Shown: positions 22,659 through 31,439, counted from the stretch's first letter. The stretch is 64,000 bases of DNA from Bacillota bacterium (GCA_023404345.1 JAEYCB010000012.1:1-64000), one strand, 5' to 3'. Notes: generated by a model not told the origin, from the sequence alone. A program made the numbers and translations.

Positions 22659-23971
22659 TGCATACCCTGATCGTTGGCGGCGGGGCGGCGGGTATGGCCG
22701 CCTCAATCGCGGCAGCTCAAAACGGGCAGTCCGTAACGGTCCTGGAACGCGGACGCAAACCACTCAAAAAGCTGGGGGTAACGGGCAACGGCCGCGGCAA
22801 CCTGCTCAACGCTGGTGCGCCGGACTACCCTGGCGGAGCTGATTTTGCTGCACAGGTGCTATCCTCCATGCCCTACCGGCAACTGGCAGCATTTTGGGAT
22901 GAGCTGGGTGTACCCCTTCGTCTGGAAGAAGAAGGACGGATCTATCCCGCTTCGTTCATGGCCTCTTCGGCAGTAGATGCGCTGCTGTTAGCCGCGCGAA
23001 GGCTGGGTGTGGAAATCGTGCTCAACGCACGCGTGACGGAGCTTGTCCGCCTGCCCGGCGGCGGCTTTGAGGCGCGTGGAACAGTATGCCGCTACCTGCC
23101 TGATGTATCCAAAAAAAGCGGCAAAACCCGGCCCGGTGCGTTGGCGGAGGAAACCCCGGCGCGCTGGCGGGGCGACCGCATCATCGTGGCGGCGGGTGGG
23201 GCCGCTGCGCCTGTGCACGGTACGGATGGCAGCGCCTACGCCCTGCTGACTACCTTCGGACACAGGTTATCTCCAACTCGCCCAGCCCTGTGCGCGCTGC
23301 TGGCAGACCCCGAGCCCCTGCGTGCGCTGGCAGGCCAGCGGGTTCGCACATCGTTGCGCCTTTTGAACGCGCAAGCAACCTGTCTGGCTCAAAGCCGGGG
23401 CGAGGTGCTGTTTGCGCAGGACGGAATCAGCGGTATCGCAGCCATGCAGCTGGCGCGCTGGTGGCAACCGGGATGTTCACTGAGCATGGATCTGCGCGAA
23501 GCCGTGCTGGGCCCGCGCGCTGCAGAAGGCGACGGGCAGCGGTCCATATCGGAAACGGAACACCTGCTGCACATCCGTGCGCAACGCCGGGATGGCTGCG
23601 CTCTCGGCGAGCTGCTTACCGGGGCTGCGCCGTCCGTTCTGAACGAAATGTTACTGCGCTCCGCGGGACTGAACAAGTATTCGAACCGGTCTCTTCTCGA
23701 TCTTCTGTCCTCCCGTCCACAGGCGCTTGCAGCACTGGCCCGCGCCATAACAGACCTGCGGATGGAGGTTACAGGCACACGAGGCTTTGACGCCGCACAA
23801 GTCACTGCCGGAGGCATATCCACGGATGAATTTGATCCCCAAAGCCTGCAAAGCCGCCTGTGTCCCGGTTTGTATGCAGCCGGCGAAATTCTGGATGTGG
23901 ACGGCGCGTGCGGGGGCTTTAACCTGATGTTCGCCTTTGCCAGCGGACTTTTGGCGGGAGGCGCGATATAG
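22658..23971 (+). CDS. HI0933-family NAD(P)/FAD-dependent oxidoreductase
   Basis: 437 residues, cytoplasmic flavoprotein. N-terminal dinucleotide fold HTLIVGGGAAGMAASIAAAQ, then the family hallmark KLGVTGNGRGNLLN (His/Asn-rich loop), and the C-terminal GFDAAQVTAGGISTDEFDP plus LYAAGEILDVDGACGGFNL. Members include BaiN-type bile-acid enzymes and many of unknown activity. Start ATG 22658 overlaps the stop of the Cys-rich gene. No terminator is seen before the BMP promoter at 24005. Confidence 0.9.
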   Translation: MHTLIVGGGAAGMAASIAAAQNGQSVTVLERGRKPLKKLGVTGNGRGNLLNAGAPDYPGGADFAAQVLSSMPYRQLAAFWDELGVPLRLEEEGRIYPASFMASSAVDALLLAARRLGVEIVLNARVTELVRLPGGGFEARGTVCRYLPDVSKKSGKTRPGALAEETPARWRGDRIIVAAGGAAAPVHGTDGSAYALLTTFGHRLSPTRPALCALLADPEPLRALAGQRVRTSLRLLNAQATCLAQSRGEVLFAQDGISGIAAMQLARWWQPGCSLSMDLREAVLGPRAAEGDGQRSISETEHLLHIRAQRRDGCALGELLTGAAPSVLNEMLLRSAGLNKYSNRSLLDLLSSRPQALAALARAITDLRMEVTGTRGFDAAQVTAGGISTDEFDPQSLQSRLCPGLYAAGEILDVDGACGGFNLMFAFASGLLAGGAI

Positions 23972-24004
23972 CGCGAAATATTTTCCTTCCACACGATGCC
24001 TTGC

Positions 24005-24033
24005 TTGAATAATTGTCACAATCATGCTATACT
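24005..24033 (+). promoter_or_regulatory. sigma-A promoter of the BMP gene
   Basis: TTGAAT 24005-24010, 17-bp spacer, TATACT 24028-24033, about 55 bases before the RBS. Confidence 0.8.
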
Positions 24034-24095
24034 AAACCTGCTGATCCGGTTGTAAAACCGAACCTCAAAAACCCATAATTAGGAGGAAGAATCAA

Positions 24096-25202
24096 GTGAA
24101 GAAGTTTCTGTCGATGCTTCTGGCCCTGACCCTGGTTCTCTTCGCGTTCAGCGCGATTGCCGAGACCGTCAATCCCGACGACATCGCTGATGAAGTTGTA
24201 GCCGAGGACGGCAAGTACGAGCTTGCATTCGTCACCGACGTAGGCCAGCTGAAGGACAAGTCCTTCAACCAGGGCACCTGGAACGGCGTGAAGGCCTATG
24301 CCGCCGCCAACGGCCTGACCTACAAGTACTATCAGCCCGCCAACGGCGATCAGGCGACCGACGAAGACCGCTATGATGCCATGAAGGCCGCCTGCGAAGG
24401 CGGCGCGAAGGTGGTTGTGTGCGCCGGCTTCCTGCAGGAGGCTGCGCTGCGCAGGGCTGCTGAAACCTATCCCGACACCAAGTTCGTTTTCATCGACGGC
24501 TATCCCCTTGATCTGGAGAACGTTGCCCCCATCGCCTTCAAAGAGGAGCAGAGCGGCTACCTGGCCGGCTATGCCATCGTGAAGGATGGCTTCACCAAGC
24601 TGGGCTTCATGGGTGGCGGCGGCGGCACCAACCCCGCCTGCTGCCGTTACGGCTACGGCTTCGCTCAGGGCGTAAACGCTGCGGCCAAGGAACTGGGCAT
24701 CACCGTGGAGCTGAAGTACTCCTGGCAGTACGGCGCCAGTTTCAGCGCTTCTCCGGAACTGCAGACCATGGCGCAGGGCTGGTATGAGAACGGCACCGAG
24801 ATCATCTTCGTTGCGGGCGGCTCCATGTTCTCCTCTGTTGTCGCCGCTGCTTCCGCCAACGACCTGTACGTGGTAGGCGTGGACGTGGACCAGAGCTTCG
24901 AGTCTGAAGCTGTTGTAACCTCTGCCCTTAAGGGTCTGAGCAACGCCACCAGCTGGGCTATCGGCAAGTTCTATACCGGCGAATGGGAAGAGATTGGCAA
25001 CGTGGCTACCAGTCTGGGTGCCAATGATGATGCCGTGGGTCTGCCTACGGAAACTTGGTCTCTGGAAAGCTTCACCGTGGAAGAGTATGAAGCGCTGCTG
25101 GCCTCCATCAAGGACGGCACCGTGACCATCGACAGCAGCGTTCTGGAAGCTGACGGCGTAGTGAACGCCGGGCTGGAGAACGTCGAGATCATCTACGAAT
25201 AA
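24096..25202 (+). CDS. BMP/PnrA-like nucleoside-binding protein of an ABC importer
   Basis: 368 residues, exported substrate-binding protein. Signal peptide MKKFLSMLLALTLVLFAF with cut near SAIAE; there is no lipobox Cys, unusual because most BMP proteins are lipoproteins. Bmp domain: ELAFVTDVGQLKDKSFNQGT (Asp/Lys/Asn binding loop), VVVCAGFLQEAAL, KFVFIDGYPL, NDLYVVGVDVDQ. Family members bind purine nucleosides. Start is GTG 24096 with AGGAGGA 8 bases before it. Its ABC partners begin at 27575, after an intervening reductase. Confidence 0.9.
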   Translation: MKKFLSMLLALTLVLFAFSAIAETVNPDDIADEVVAEDGKYELAFVTDVGQLKDKSFNQGTWNGVKAYAAANGLTYKYYQPANGDQATDEDRYDAMKAACEGGAKVVVCAGFLQEAALRRAAETYPDTKFVFIDGYPLDLENVAPIAFKEEQSGYLAGYAIVKDGFTKLGFMGGGGGTNPACCRYGYGFAQGVNAAAKELGITVELKYSWQYGASFSASPELQTMAQGWYENGTEIIFVAGGSMFSSVVAAASANDLYVVGVDVDQSFESEAVVTSALKGLSNATSWAIGKFYTGEWEEIGNVATSLGANDDAVGLPTETWSLESFTVEEYEALLASIKDGTVTIDSSVLEADGVVNAGLENVEIIYE

Positions 25203-25217
25203 TTCTCTGAACGCCTG

Positions 25218-25248
25218 CCGGGAGGGCGAAAGCTCTCCCGGTTTTTTT
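25218..25248 (+). terminator. terminator after the BMP gene
   Basis: 10-bp stem (25218-25227 with 25232-25241, one G-T pair), GAAA loop, seven T (25242-25248). The strong stop isolates BMP from the reductase. Confidence 0.92.
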
Positions 25249-25257
25249 GGGGCAGTT

Positions 25258-25288
25258 TTGATGATTTTTTCACAACATTTGTTATGAT
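25258..25288 (+). promoter_or_regulatory. probable promoter of the reductase leader
   Basis: TATGAT at 25283-25288; the best -35 is TTGATG at 25258-25263 with a 19-bp spacer. The spacer holds a small dyad, ACAACATTTGT (25272-25282). Transcription would start near 25294, exactly where the leader inverted repeat begins. Weaker than the other promoters here. Confidence 0.5.
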
Positions 25289-25293
25289 GGCAT

Positions 25294-25560
25294 CTTCGGA
25301 AGTTTCCTTTTGAAACGTCCGTACGTTCAGAACGACATGCGCAACGCGGCAAATGGGCGTTGCTATCCACAAGCGTTTGCCATGCTTATGAGGAATGCCA
25401 CAACGCTTTGTGGCAGGGCTACAGGCGCCACGGTCGCTGGCCCGATCCACAGCAGCGGCATGATCCATGTTTGCGGCAACGATAAAATGGATCGAGCGCC
25501 CGGTTTGCCCGTACCATGCACGCTCCGACGTTCGGAAGCTTCTTCTGGAAACCGCCGAAG
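25294..25560 (+). promoter_or_regulatory. candidate structured leader RNA (or MITE-like element) closed by an imperfect inverted repeat
   Basis: The ends pair: 25294-25299 with 25555-25560 (6 bp), 25302-25307 with 25547-25552 (6 bp), then 25318-25326 with 25528-25536 (4+4 bp around a T-T mismatch), with size-matched internal loops. Enclosed hairpins: 25341-25347/25357-25363 (7 bp), 25397-25403/25408-25414 (7 bp), 25416-25419/25440-25443, and 25462-25468/25487-25493 (7 bp). Competing local pairs (GTTTC 25302-25306 with GAAAC 25312-25316) could open the closing stem. It lies in the expected 5' UTR of the next gene and matches no riboswitch class known to me. Confidence 0.5.
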
Positions 25561-25594
25561 TTGACATAATCATTACATCTTGGGGGAAAGAAAC

Positions 25595-27388
25595 ATGCGC
25601 ACCCATTCCTTCGCTTGTAGGCTGACGGCCCTGGTCATGAGCCTGCTGCTGGTCCTGAGCTTCGGCACGGTTGCCGCAGCGGAAGGTTCCTTCACTGCCG
25701 GCACCTACACCGGCACCGCCAAGGGCTTTGGCGGAGACGTAACCGTCACCGTTGAAGTTTCCGACAGCGCGATCGTCTCTGTGGAAGCCATTGGAGAGAG
25801 CGAGACCGATGGTATCGGCACCAACGCCCTTGAGATGCTGCCCCCGGCGATTGTGAGCGCCCAGTCTCTGAAAGTGGATACGGTCGCGGGCTGCACCGTA
25901 ACTTCCGAGGCCGTGCTGGCCGCTGCCGAAGACGCCCTGCGTCAGAGCGGTGCAAGTGACGAAGTCATTTTTGCCGAGCCCGTTGCAAGCGAAGCCACTG
26001 CTGAGGATGAAGTGATTGAAACCAATGTGCTGATCGTCGGCGCTGGCGCTGCTGGTCTGTCCGCCGCGCTGTCCTCGCACAACAACGGCGTTGAGGACGT
26101 GCTGGTGATTGAAAAAATGCCTGCCGTTGGCGGCGCCACTTCCATGGCTGGTGGCGGCATGCCCGGTTATCGCGTTGATGAAGACCCCGATGTAACTGAG
26201 AAAAACATCGAGGAGCTGTTCCTTGATCTTTCCCGCATCGGCAAGTTCAACAACAATGCCCGCCTGACCATGATGCAGGCCCGCCTGTCCACTCCGACCA
26301 TTGAGTGGCTCAAGAGCGTTGGCGTCGGCATCACGGGCGAACCCAACCCCGACGAGCCCCTGGTCAGCTATGGCTGCGAAGGCCGTGCCGCGGGCGCTGT
26401 GAACACTCTGTATGCCAAGGTGCAGGAGGCGGGCGTTCCCGTCATGCTCAACACCCGTGCGGAACACCTCATTATGGATGGTGATACCGTGATCGGCGTG
26501 CAGGCTACCGGCAGCGAAGGTCAGAACATCACCATTCTGGCCAATGCGGTGCTGATGGCCACGGGCGGCTACGGCAACAACACTTCTCTGATTGCCGACA
26601 CCTCCATTCTGGACCGCGTCATCTACTATGGCCCCGTGGGCGCGACCGGCGACGGCCACATCATGATGAAGGAAATCGGCATCCCCCTGTTCAATATGGA
26701 CAAGGTTGCCACCAAGCATTTCGGCGTTGAAACCGAGCCCGGCTATGGCATCCACATCCATGGCAGCGTAGCGACCCTGTTCACCAGCACCGGCGCCATC
26801 GCCGTGAACAAGGAATGCGAGCGCGTGGTTGACGAAAGCGGCGACGAGCTGGATATCGCGCTGGCTTCCATGAACCAGTCCTCGGACGGCCGTCTCTACA
26901 TCGTGATGGATCAGGCCTCCTACGACGTGTTCAGCGAAAGCCTGGTTAAGAATCAGTACTTTACCCAGGAGCAGCTGGATCAGTTTATCGCTGAAAACGG
27001 CTCCGGCGTGACCAAGCTGGTCAAGGGCGACACCCTGGCTGATGCTGCGGCTGCCATGGGTCTGGACGCTGACAAGCTTGCCCAGACGGTTGAAGCCTAC
27101 AATAGCGGTATCGCTGCCGGCGAAGCTGATCCCTTCAAGCGTGCCTATACTGCCGAATTGAAGGACGGCCCCTACTACATCATGCAGACCGTTGCACGCT
27201 TCGCTACCTCGCTGGGCGGCGTGAACGTGTCCAACAACCTTGAAGTGCTCGACGTCAATGAGCAGCCCGTGCCCGGCCTCTATGCCGCCGGCGAAGTGGT
27301 TGGCAACATTAACGGCAGCTACGCGGAGTACCTGATCTGGTGCTTCTCCTCCGGTATGGAGTTTGGCAACGTGATCGCAGGAAAGTAA
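25595..27388 (+). CDS. secreted FMN-binding/FAD flavin reductase beside a nucleoside transporter
   Basis: 597 residues, secreted (signal peptide 1-29, cut near VAAAE). FMN-binding domain about 31-115; its attachment site reads DTVAGCTVTS (95-104), so the usual SGAT is AGCT with Thr101 kept. FAD_binding_2 domain from ~143 with VGAGAAG. The fumarate-type Arg loop is lost: GEVVGNINGSYAEYLIWCFS stands where HGANRLGG is found, and KHFGVETEPGYGIHIHG is distinctive. The substrate is therefore probably not fumarate. ATG 25595 has GGGGGAAAG 4 bases upstream. It has its own leader and terminator, lying between the BMP protein and its ABC genes. Confidence 0.88.
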   Translation: MRTHSFACRLTALVMSLLLVLSFGTVAAAEGSFTAGTYTGTAKGFGGDVTVTVEVSDSAIVSVEAIGESETDGIGTNALEMLPPAIVSAQSLKVDTVAGCTVTSEAVLAAAEDALRQSGASDEVIFAEPVASEATAEDEVIETNVLIVGAGAAGLSAALSSHNNGVEDVLVIEKMPAVGGATSMAGGGMPGYRVDEDPDVTEKNIEELFLDLSRIGKFNNNARLTMMQARLSTPTIEWLKSVGVGITGEPNPDEPLVSYGCEGRAAGAVNTLYAKVQEAGVPVMLNTRAEHLIMDGDTVIGVQATGSEGQNITILANAVLMATGGYGNNTSLIADTSILDRVIYYGPVGATGDGHIMMKEIGIPLFNMDKVATKHFGVETEPGYGIHIHGSVATLFTSTGAIAVNKECERVVDESGDELDIALASMNQSSDGRLYIVMDQASYDVFSESLVKNQYFTQEQLDQFIAENGSGVTKLVKGDTLADAAAAMGLDADKLAQTVEAYNSGIAAGEADPFKRAYTAELKDGPYYIMQTVARFATSLGGVNVSNNLEVLDVNEQPVPGLYAAGEVVGNINGSYAEYLIWCFSSGMEFGNVIAGK

Positions 27389-27405
27389 TCCTGCTTTGCA
27401 TGCCG

Positions 27406-27442
27406 CAGGGAACCGACGCATGTCGGCCTCCCTGTTTTTTTT
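27406..27442 (+). terminator. terminator after the third reductase
   Basis: Stem 27406-27411 with 27429-27434, extended by 27413-27417 with 27422-27426, then eight T at 27435-27442. Confidence 0.9.
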
Positions 27443-27487
27443 ATAGCTGTGGAACGCATCTTTCTGCATCCTGCATCTTCCTTTTCC

Positions 27488-27516
27488 TTGCAATTTGCGC
27501 CTTGAACCGATATAAT
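27488..27516 (+). promoter_or_regulatory. sigma-A promoter of the nucleoside ABC operon
   Basis: TTGCAA 27488-27493, 17-bp spacer, TATAAT 27511-27516. Confidence 0.82.
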
Positions 27517-27574
27517 GTAACTATGTCAAATACACGTATTCCGTCGAAACAAGCAGAAAGGGAGGTGGACGCGA

Positions 27575-29119
27575 TTGGATAACGCGCCGCAATACGTTAT
27601 CGAAATGCTCCACATCACCAAGGAATTTCCCGGGATCAAAGCGAACGACGACATTACGCTTCAGCTGCGCAGGGGCGAAATTCACGCGCTCCTGGGCGAA
27701 AACGGCGCAGGAAAATCCACGCTGATGAGCGTGCTGTTCGGTTTGTATCAGCCGGACGAGGGTGTCATTAAAAAGGACGGCAAAGAGGTTAAGATCAACG
27801 ATCCCAACGATGCTACGGCCCTGCGCATCGGCATGGTGCACCAGCATTTTAAGCTGATCGATGTCTTTACCGTGCTGGACAATATCATCCTGGGCGCGGA
27901 GGATACCCATCTGGGCTTTTTAAGCCGCAAGGCAGCGCGCGAAAAAGTGCTTTCTCTCAGCGAACGCTATGGTCTCAAAGTGGATCTGGACGCCAAAATT
28001 GAGGACATCACCGTTGGCATGCAGCAGCGTGTAGAGATTCTTAAAATGCTCTACCGCGACAATGAGGTGCTCATCTTTGACGAACCCACCGCCGTGCTCA
28101 CCCCCCAGGAAATCGAAGAATTGATGGCGATCATGCGGGGATTGACCAAAGAAGGCAAGAGCATCCTGTTCATCTCCCATAAGCTCAATGAAATTATGGA
28201 AGTGTCCGACCGCGTAACGGTGCTGCGCAAGGGCCGCTACGTAGGCACGGTGGATACCGCCGCCACCACGCAGGAAGAGCTGAGCCGCATGATGGTCGGC
28301 CGTTCTGTGCAGTTGGTGGTGGAGAAGGCCCCTGCCCACCCCACGGAACCCGTATTGAAAGTGGAGCATTTGAGTGTGCCATCCCGCCTGTATAAACGCG
28401 ATGCGGTGAAGGATGTTTCCTTCACGGCCCGCGCGGGCGAAATTGTGTGCATTGCGGGCATCGATGGCAATGGCCAGACCGATCTGGTCTATGCCCTGAC
28501 CGGGTTGGAAAAGCCTTCTGGCGGCAAAATCACCCTCTGCGGCCATGACATTACCCATGCCGCTATCCGTGACCGCATGCAGGCCGGCATGAGTCATATT
28601 CCTGAAGACCGTCACAAGCATGGTCTGATTCTGGATTTCACGCTGGAACAGAACATGGTTCTGCAACGCTTCCAGGAACCGCAATTCCAAAAATACGGTT
28701 TTATTCGTTTCGACGAAACCCGTAAATACGCTGACAGGCTGATTGAGCAATACGACGTGCGCTCTGGCCAGGGACCGGTGACGATTGCGCGCAGCATGTC
28801 CGGCGGCAACCAGCAAAAGGCCATCGTGGCGCGAGAAATTGATCGTGACAAGCCGCTCATTGTCGCGGTGCAGCCTACGCGCGGCCTGGACGTGGGCGCT
28901 ATCGAGTATATCCACGGCCAGCTGGTCAAGCAGCGCGACGAGGGCAAGGCCGTGCTGCTGGTCAGCCTGGAATTGGATGAGGTGATGAACCTGTCCGACC
29001 GCATTTTGGTCATGTACGAGGGCCAGATCGTGGGCGAGTTTGATCCCAAGCAGACAACGGTGGAGGAGCTGGGCCTCTATATGGCCGGCGCAAAGCGGCA
29101 GGAGGTGGCTCAGGCATGA
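27575..29119 (+). CDS. nucleoside ABC transporter ATP-binding protein (two-cassette)
   Basis: 514 residues with two fused ABC cassettes, as in sugar/nucleoside importers (NupA/NupO, YufO). Cassette 1: Walker A GENGAGKST, signature-like ITVGMQQRVEIL, Walker B VLIFDEPTAVL. Cassette 2: degenerate Walker A GIDGNGQTD but intact signature SMSGGNQQKAIVARE, so ATP hydrolysis probably occurs at one composite site. Start is TTG 27575, 9 bases after GGGAGG; no in-frame ATG suits. It powers the two permeases that follow with overlapping starts. Confidence 0.95.
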   Translation: MDNAPQYVIEMLHITKEFPGIKANDDITLQLRRGEIHALLGENGAGKSTLMSVLFGLYQPDEGVIKKDGKEVKINDPNDATALRIGMVHQHFKLIDVFTVLDNIILGAEDTHLGFLSRKAAREKVLSLSERYGLKVDLDAKIEDITVGMQQRVEILKMLYRDNEVLIFDEPTAVLTPQEIEELMAIMRGLTKEGKSILFISHKLNEIMEVSDRVTVLRKGRYVGTVDTAATTQEELSRMMVGRSVQLVVEKAPAHPTEPVLKVEHLSVPSRLYKRDAVKDVSFTARAGEIVCIAGIDGNGQTDLVYALTGLEKPSGGKITLCGHDITHAAIRDRMQAGMSHIPEDRHKHGLILDFTLEQNMVLQRFQEPQFQKYGFIRFDETRKYADRLIEQYDVRSGQGPVTIARSMSGGNQQKAIVAREIDRDKPLIVAVQPTRGLDVGAIEYIHGQLVKQRDEGKAVLLVSLELDEVMNLSDRILVMYEGQIVGEFDPKQTTVEELGLYMAGAKRQEVAQA

Positions 29120-30363
29120 AAAACCGGTTTCTAAAGCTGTGGCATCAGGATGGCACGCGGTCAGTCATGGCGTCGGTTCTGTCCATTCTGGTGGGTCTGA
29201 TTGCGGGCAGCCTGATTATTCTTATCGTGGGTCTGTGCACACCCTCGCTGGGGCTGAAAAGCGTATGGGACGGTGTGCGCCTGGTCTTTGGTGGTCTGTT
29301 CGCCACAGGGCGTGATGCGGCGGGTGCGCTTACCTTTGGCTTCAACCCCGCCAGCGTGGGCAACATGCTCTTCCGTGCTACGCCGCTGATTCTCACCGGT
29401 CTTTCCGTGGCGGTGGCATTCAAGACGGGCCTGTTCAATATCGGCGCGCCGGGACAGTACCTGGCGGGTACGGCGGCCACGCTGTTCATCGCGCTGTGCA
29501 TTCCCTCCTCCGTGATCCCGCCGGAAATCATCTGGTTCCTGGCTTTCTTCGGCGGCATGCTGGCCGGCGCTTTGTGGGGGGCCATTCCGGGCATGCTCAA
29601 ATCCCTGCTCAACATCAACGAGGTGCTGGCCTGCATCATGACCAACTGGATCGCTGCCAACCTTGTAACGTGGATGTTTGATATTTCCAACCTCAAAAAC
29701 GTGGTGGAAAACACCAAGAGCGGCTACATCTACAAAACTGCCTTCAACAATGTTGCCACATCCAAGATGGGCCTGGATGTAATCTTCCCGGATTCCCAGG
29801 TAAATGGCGGCATCATCGTGGCCATCATCCTGGCGATTATCGTCTTTATTATCTTTACGCGTACAACCTTCGGTTACCAGCTCAAGGCCTGCGGTTCCAA
29901 CCGTTTCGCTGCGCGCTATGCGGGTATCAAGGACAAGCGCAACATCGTGCTCTCCATGGCCATCGCAGGTTCGCTGGCCGGTGCAGCCGGATCACTGTAT
30001 TATCTGAGTGGCAATACTGAATTCTTCTGGTCCACCTATCAGAGCCTGCCTGCTGCGGGCTTCAACGGCATTCCGGTAGCGCTTCTGGCGGCCAACCATC
30101 CCATCGGCGTCATCTTCACGGGCATGTTCATGTCCATGCTGGATATTGCGGGCCTGCAGATGACCAACCTGACAGCCTATAATGAATATATCACGGACGT
30201 GATCATTGCTGTCATCGTGTATCTGAGCGCCTTCTCGCTATTGATTAAAACATTGCTGGGACATCACCGGGCGCATAAAAATGATACGCCAGCCAAGGAC
30301 CCTGGTTCGGAGGGCACGCAGACAGATTCCAAAGCGGATGGAAAGGAGGCGCTGAAGGCATGA
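29116..30363 (+). CDS. nucleoside ABC transporter permease 1
   Basis: 415 residues, about ten TM segments, BPD_transp_2 family (NupP/YufP type). Seen: FNPASVGNMLFRATPLILTG, AFKTGLFNIGAPGQYLAG, LLNINEVLACIMTNWIA, YAGIKDKRNIVLSMAIAG. It ends in a soluble tail rich in Asp/Lys/Thr. ATG 29116 overlaps the ATPase stop (ATGA). Confidence 0.93.
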   Translation: MKNRFLKLWHQDGTRSVMASVLSILVGLIAGSLIILIVGLCTPSLGLKSVWDGVRLVFGGLFATGRDAAGALTFGFNPASVGNMLFRATPLILTGLSVAVAFKTGLFNIGAPGQYLAGTAATLFIALCIPSSVIPPEIIWFLAFFGGMLAGALWGAIPGMLKSLLNINEVLACIMTNWIAANLVTWMFDISNLKNVVENTKSGYIYKTAFNNVATSKMGLDVIFPDSQVNGGIIVAIILAIIVFIIFTRTTFGYQLKACGSNRFAARYAGIKDKRNIVLSMAIAGSLAGAAGSLYYLSGNTEFFWSTYQSLPAAGFNGIPVALLAANHPIGVIFTGMFMSMLDIAGLQMTNLTAYNEYITDVIIAVIVYLSAFSLLIKTLLGHHRAHKNDTPAKDPGSEGTQTDSKADGKEALKA

Positions 30364-31439
30364 TGGAAACATTGTTTGAAAACCTTACCTCCGGCAGCAT
30401 GGTATTCCTGATCCGCCAAACGCTGATTTATGCGGTTCCTCTGATGGTGGTAGCGCTGGCAGGCGTCTATGCCGAACGCAGTGGTGTAATCAACCTGGCG
30501 CTGGAAGGCATCATGATCTTCGGTGCGTTTATCGGTGTGCTCTTTGTACGGCTGGTGCAGCAATGGGGCTGGTTTGACGCAGCAAAGGCCGCGGGCGATT
30601 GGGTAAGCCTTCAAGGCTTTATGCTGTTGACCATGGCGGTTGCAGCGCTGTTGGGTGCGATATTCTCGCTGCTGCTGGCGTTTGCGGCCATCAACCTGCG
30701 CGCGGACCAGACCGTAGGCGGCACGGCGCTCAATCTCCTGGCACCCGCGCTGGTGCTGTTCCTCATTCGCCTGATCGCCAATCAGAATACCCTGCAAATG
30801 GCTACCGGCGACAGCGCCAGCTGGTTCATGCTCAAAAAGAGTATGTTTGGCTATGGCCGCACGGACGAAGTGGGCTTCCTGTTCGACACCTTTGTCAACA
30901 AAGTCTATCTAGCCACCTACGTGTGCATTCTGGTGTTCATCATCATGTCTGTCATCCTGTACTGCACGCGCTTCGGCCTCAGGCTTCGCTCCTGCGGCGA
31001 AAATCCGCAGGCAGCCGACAGCCTGGGCATCAACGTGTTTAAGATGCGCTATGCAGGCGTGACCATCTCCGGCGCGCTGGCGGGCATGGGCGGCTTCGTC
31101 TATGCGCTGACCACCACCAACTGTACCTCCAACGGCGACGTAGCAGGCTTCGGCTTCCTGGCTCTGGCCGTTATGATCTTCGGCAACTGGAAACCGCTGA
31201 GCGTGGCGGGTGCGGCGCTTTTGTTCGGTCTGTTCAAGTGCATTGCCGCCAGCTACGGCAGCCTCTACGTACTCAACAGCGCTGGCGAACAGATCTATTT
31301 CCTTAAGGATCTGGGCATCAACACCAACTTCTACCGCCTGCTGCCCTACCTGATCACGTTGATCGTGCTGGCTTTTACTTCCAAGAGCAGCCGTGCTCCC
31401 AAGGCCGAAGGTATTCCCTACGACAAGGGCAGCCGGTAA
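30360..31439 (+). CDS. nucleoside ABC transporter permease 2
   Basis: 359 residues, about nine TM segments, BPD_transp_2 family (NupQ/YufQ type). Seen: TLIYAVPLMVVALAGVYAER, SGVINLALEGIMIFGAF, QTVGGTALNLLAPAL, RSCGENPQAADSLGIN. ATG 30360 overlaps the previous stop. The two unlike permeases make the heterodimeric channel of the purine-nucleoside importer. Confidence 0.93.
   Translation: MMETLFENLTSGSMVFLIRQTLIYAVPLMVVALAGVYAERSGVINLALEGIMIFGAFIGVLFVRLVQQWGWFDAAKAAGDWVSLQGFMLLTMAVAALLGAIFSLLLAFAAINLRADQTVGGTALNLLAPALVLFLIRLIANQNTLQMATGDSASWFMLKKSMFGYGRTDEVGFLFDTFVNKVYLATYVCILVFIIMSVILYCTRFGLRLRSCGENPQAADSLGINVFKMRYAGVTISGALAGMGGFVYALTTTNCTSNGDVAGFGFLALAVMIFGNWKPLSVAGAALLFGLFKCIAASYGSLYVLNSAGEQIYFLKDLGINTNFYRLLPYLITLIVLAFTSKSSRAPKAEGIPYDKGSR

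Noticed and set aside
21945..22763. N-terminal extension of the MerR frame
   Set aside because: It runs antisense through the Cys-rich gene and past two good promoters; MerR HTH begins at 21944.
25310..25564. 84-codon plus-strand frame inside the leader element
   Set aside because: Basic, low-quality composition, no RBS; the palindromic DNA structure explains the stretch better.
25561..25566. TTGACA as promoter of the third reductase
   Set aside because: A -10 at the right distance would overlap the RBS, leaving no usable start.
25193..27493. 766-codon minus-strand open frame
   Set aside because: Antisense shadow of the third reductase; its GC-rich codon pattern is the mirror of the real gene and it has no domain or RBS.
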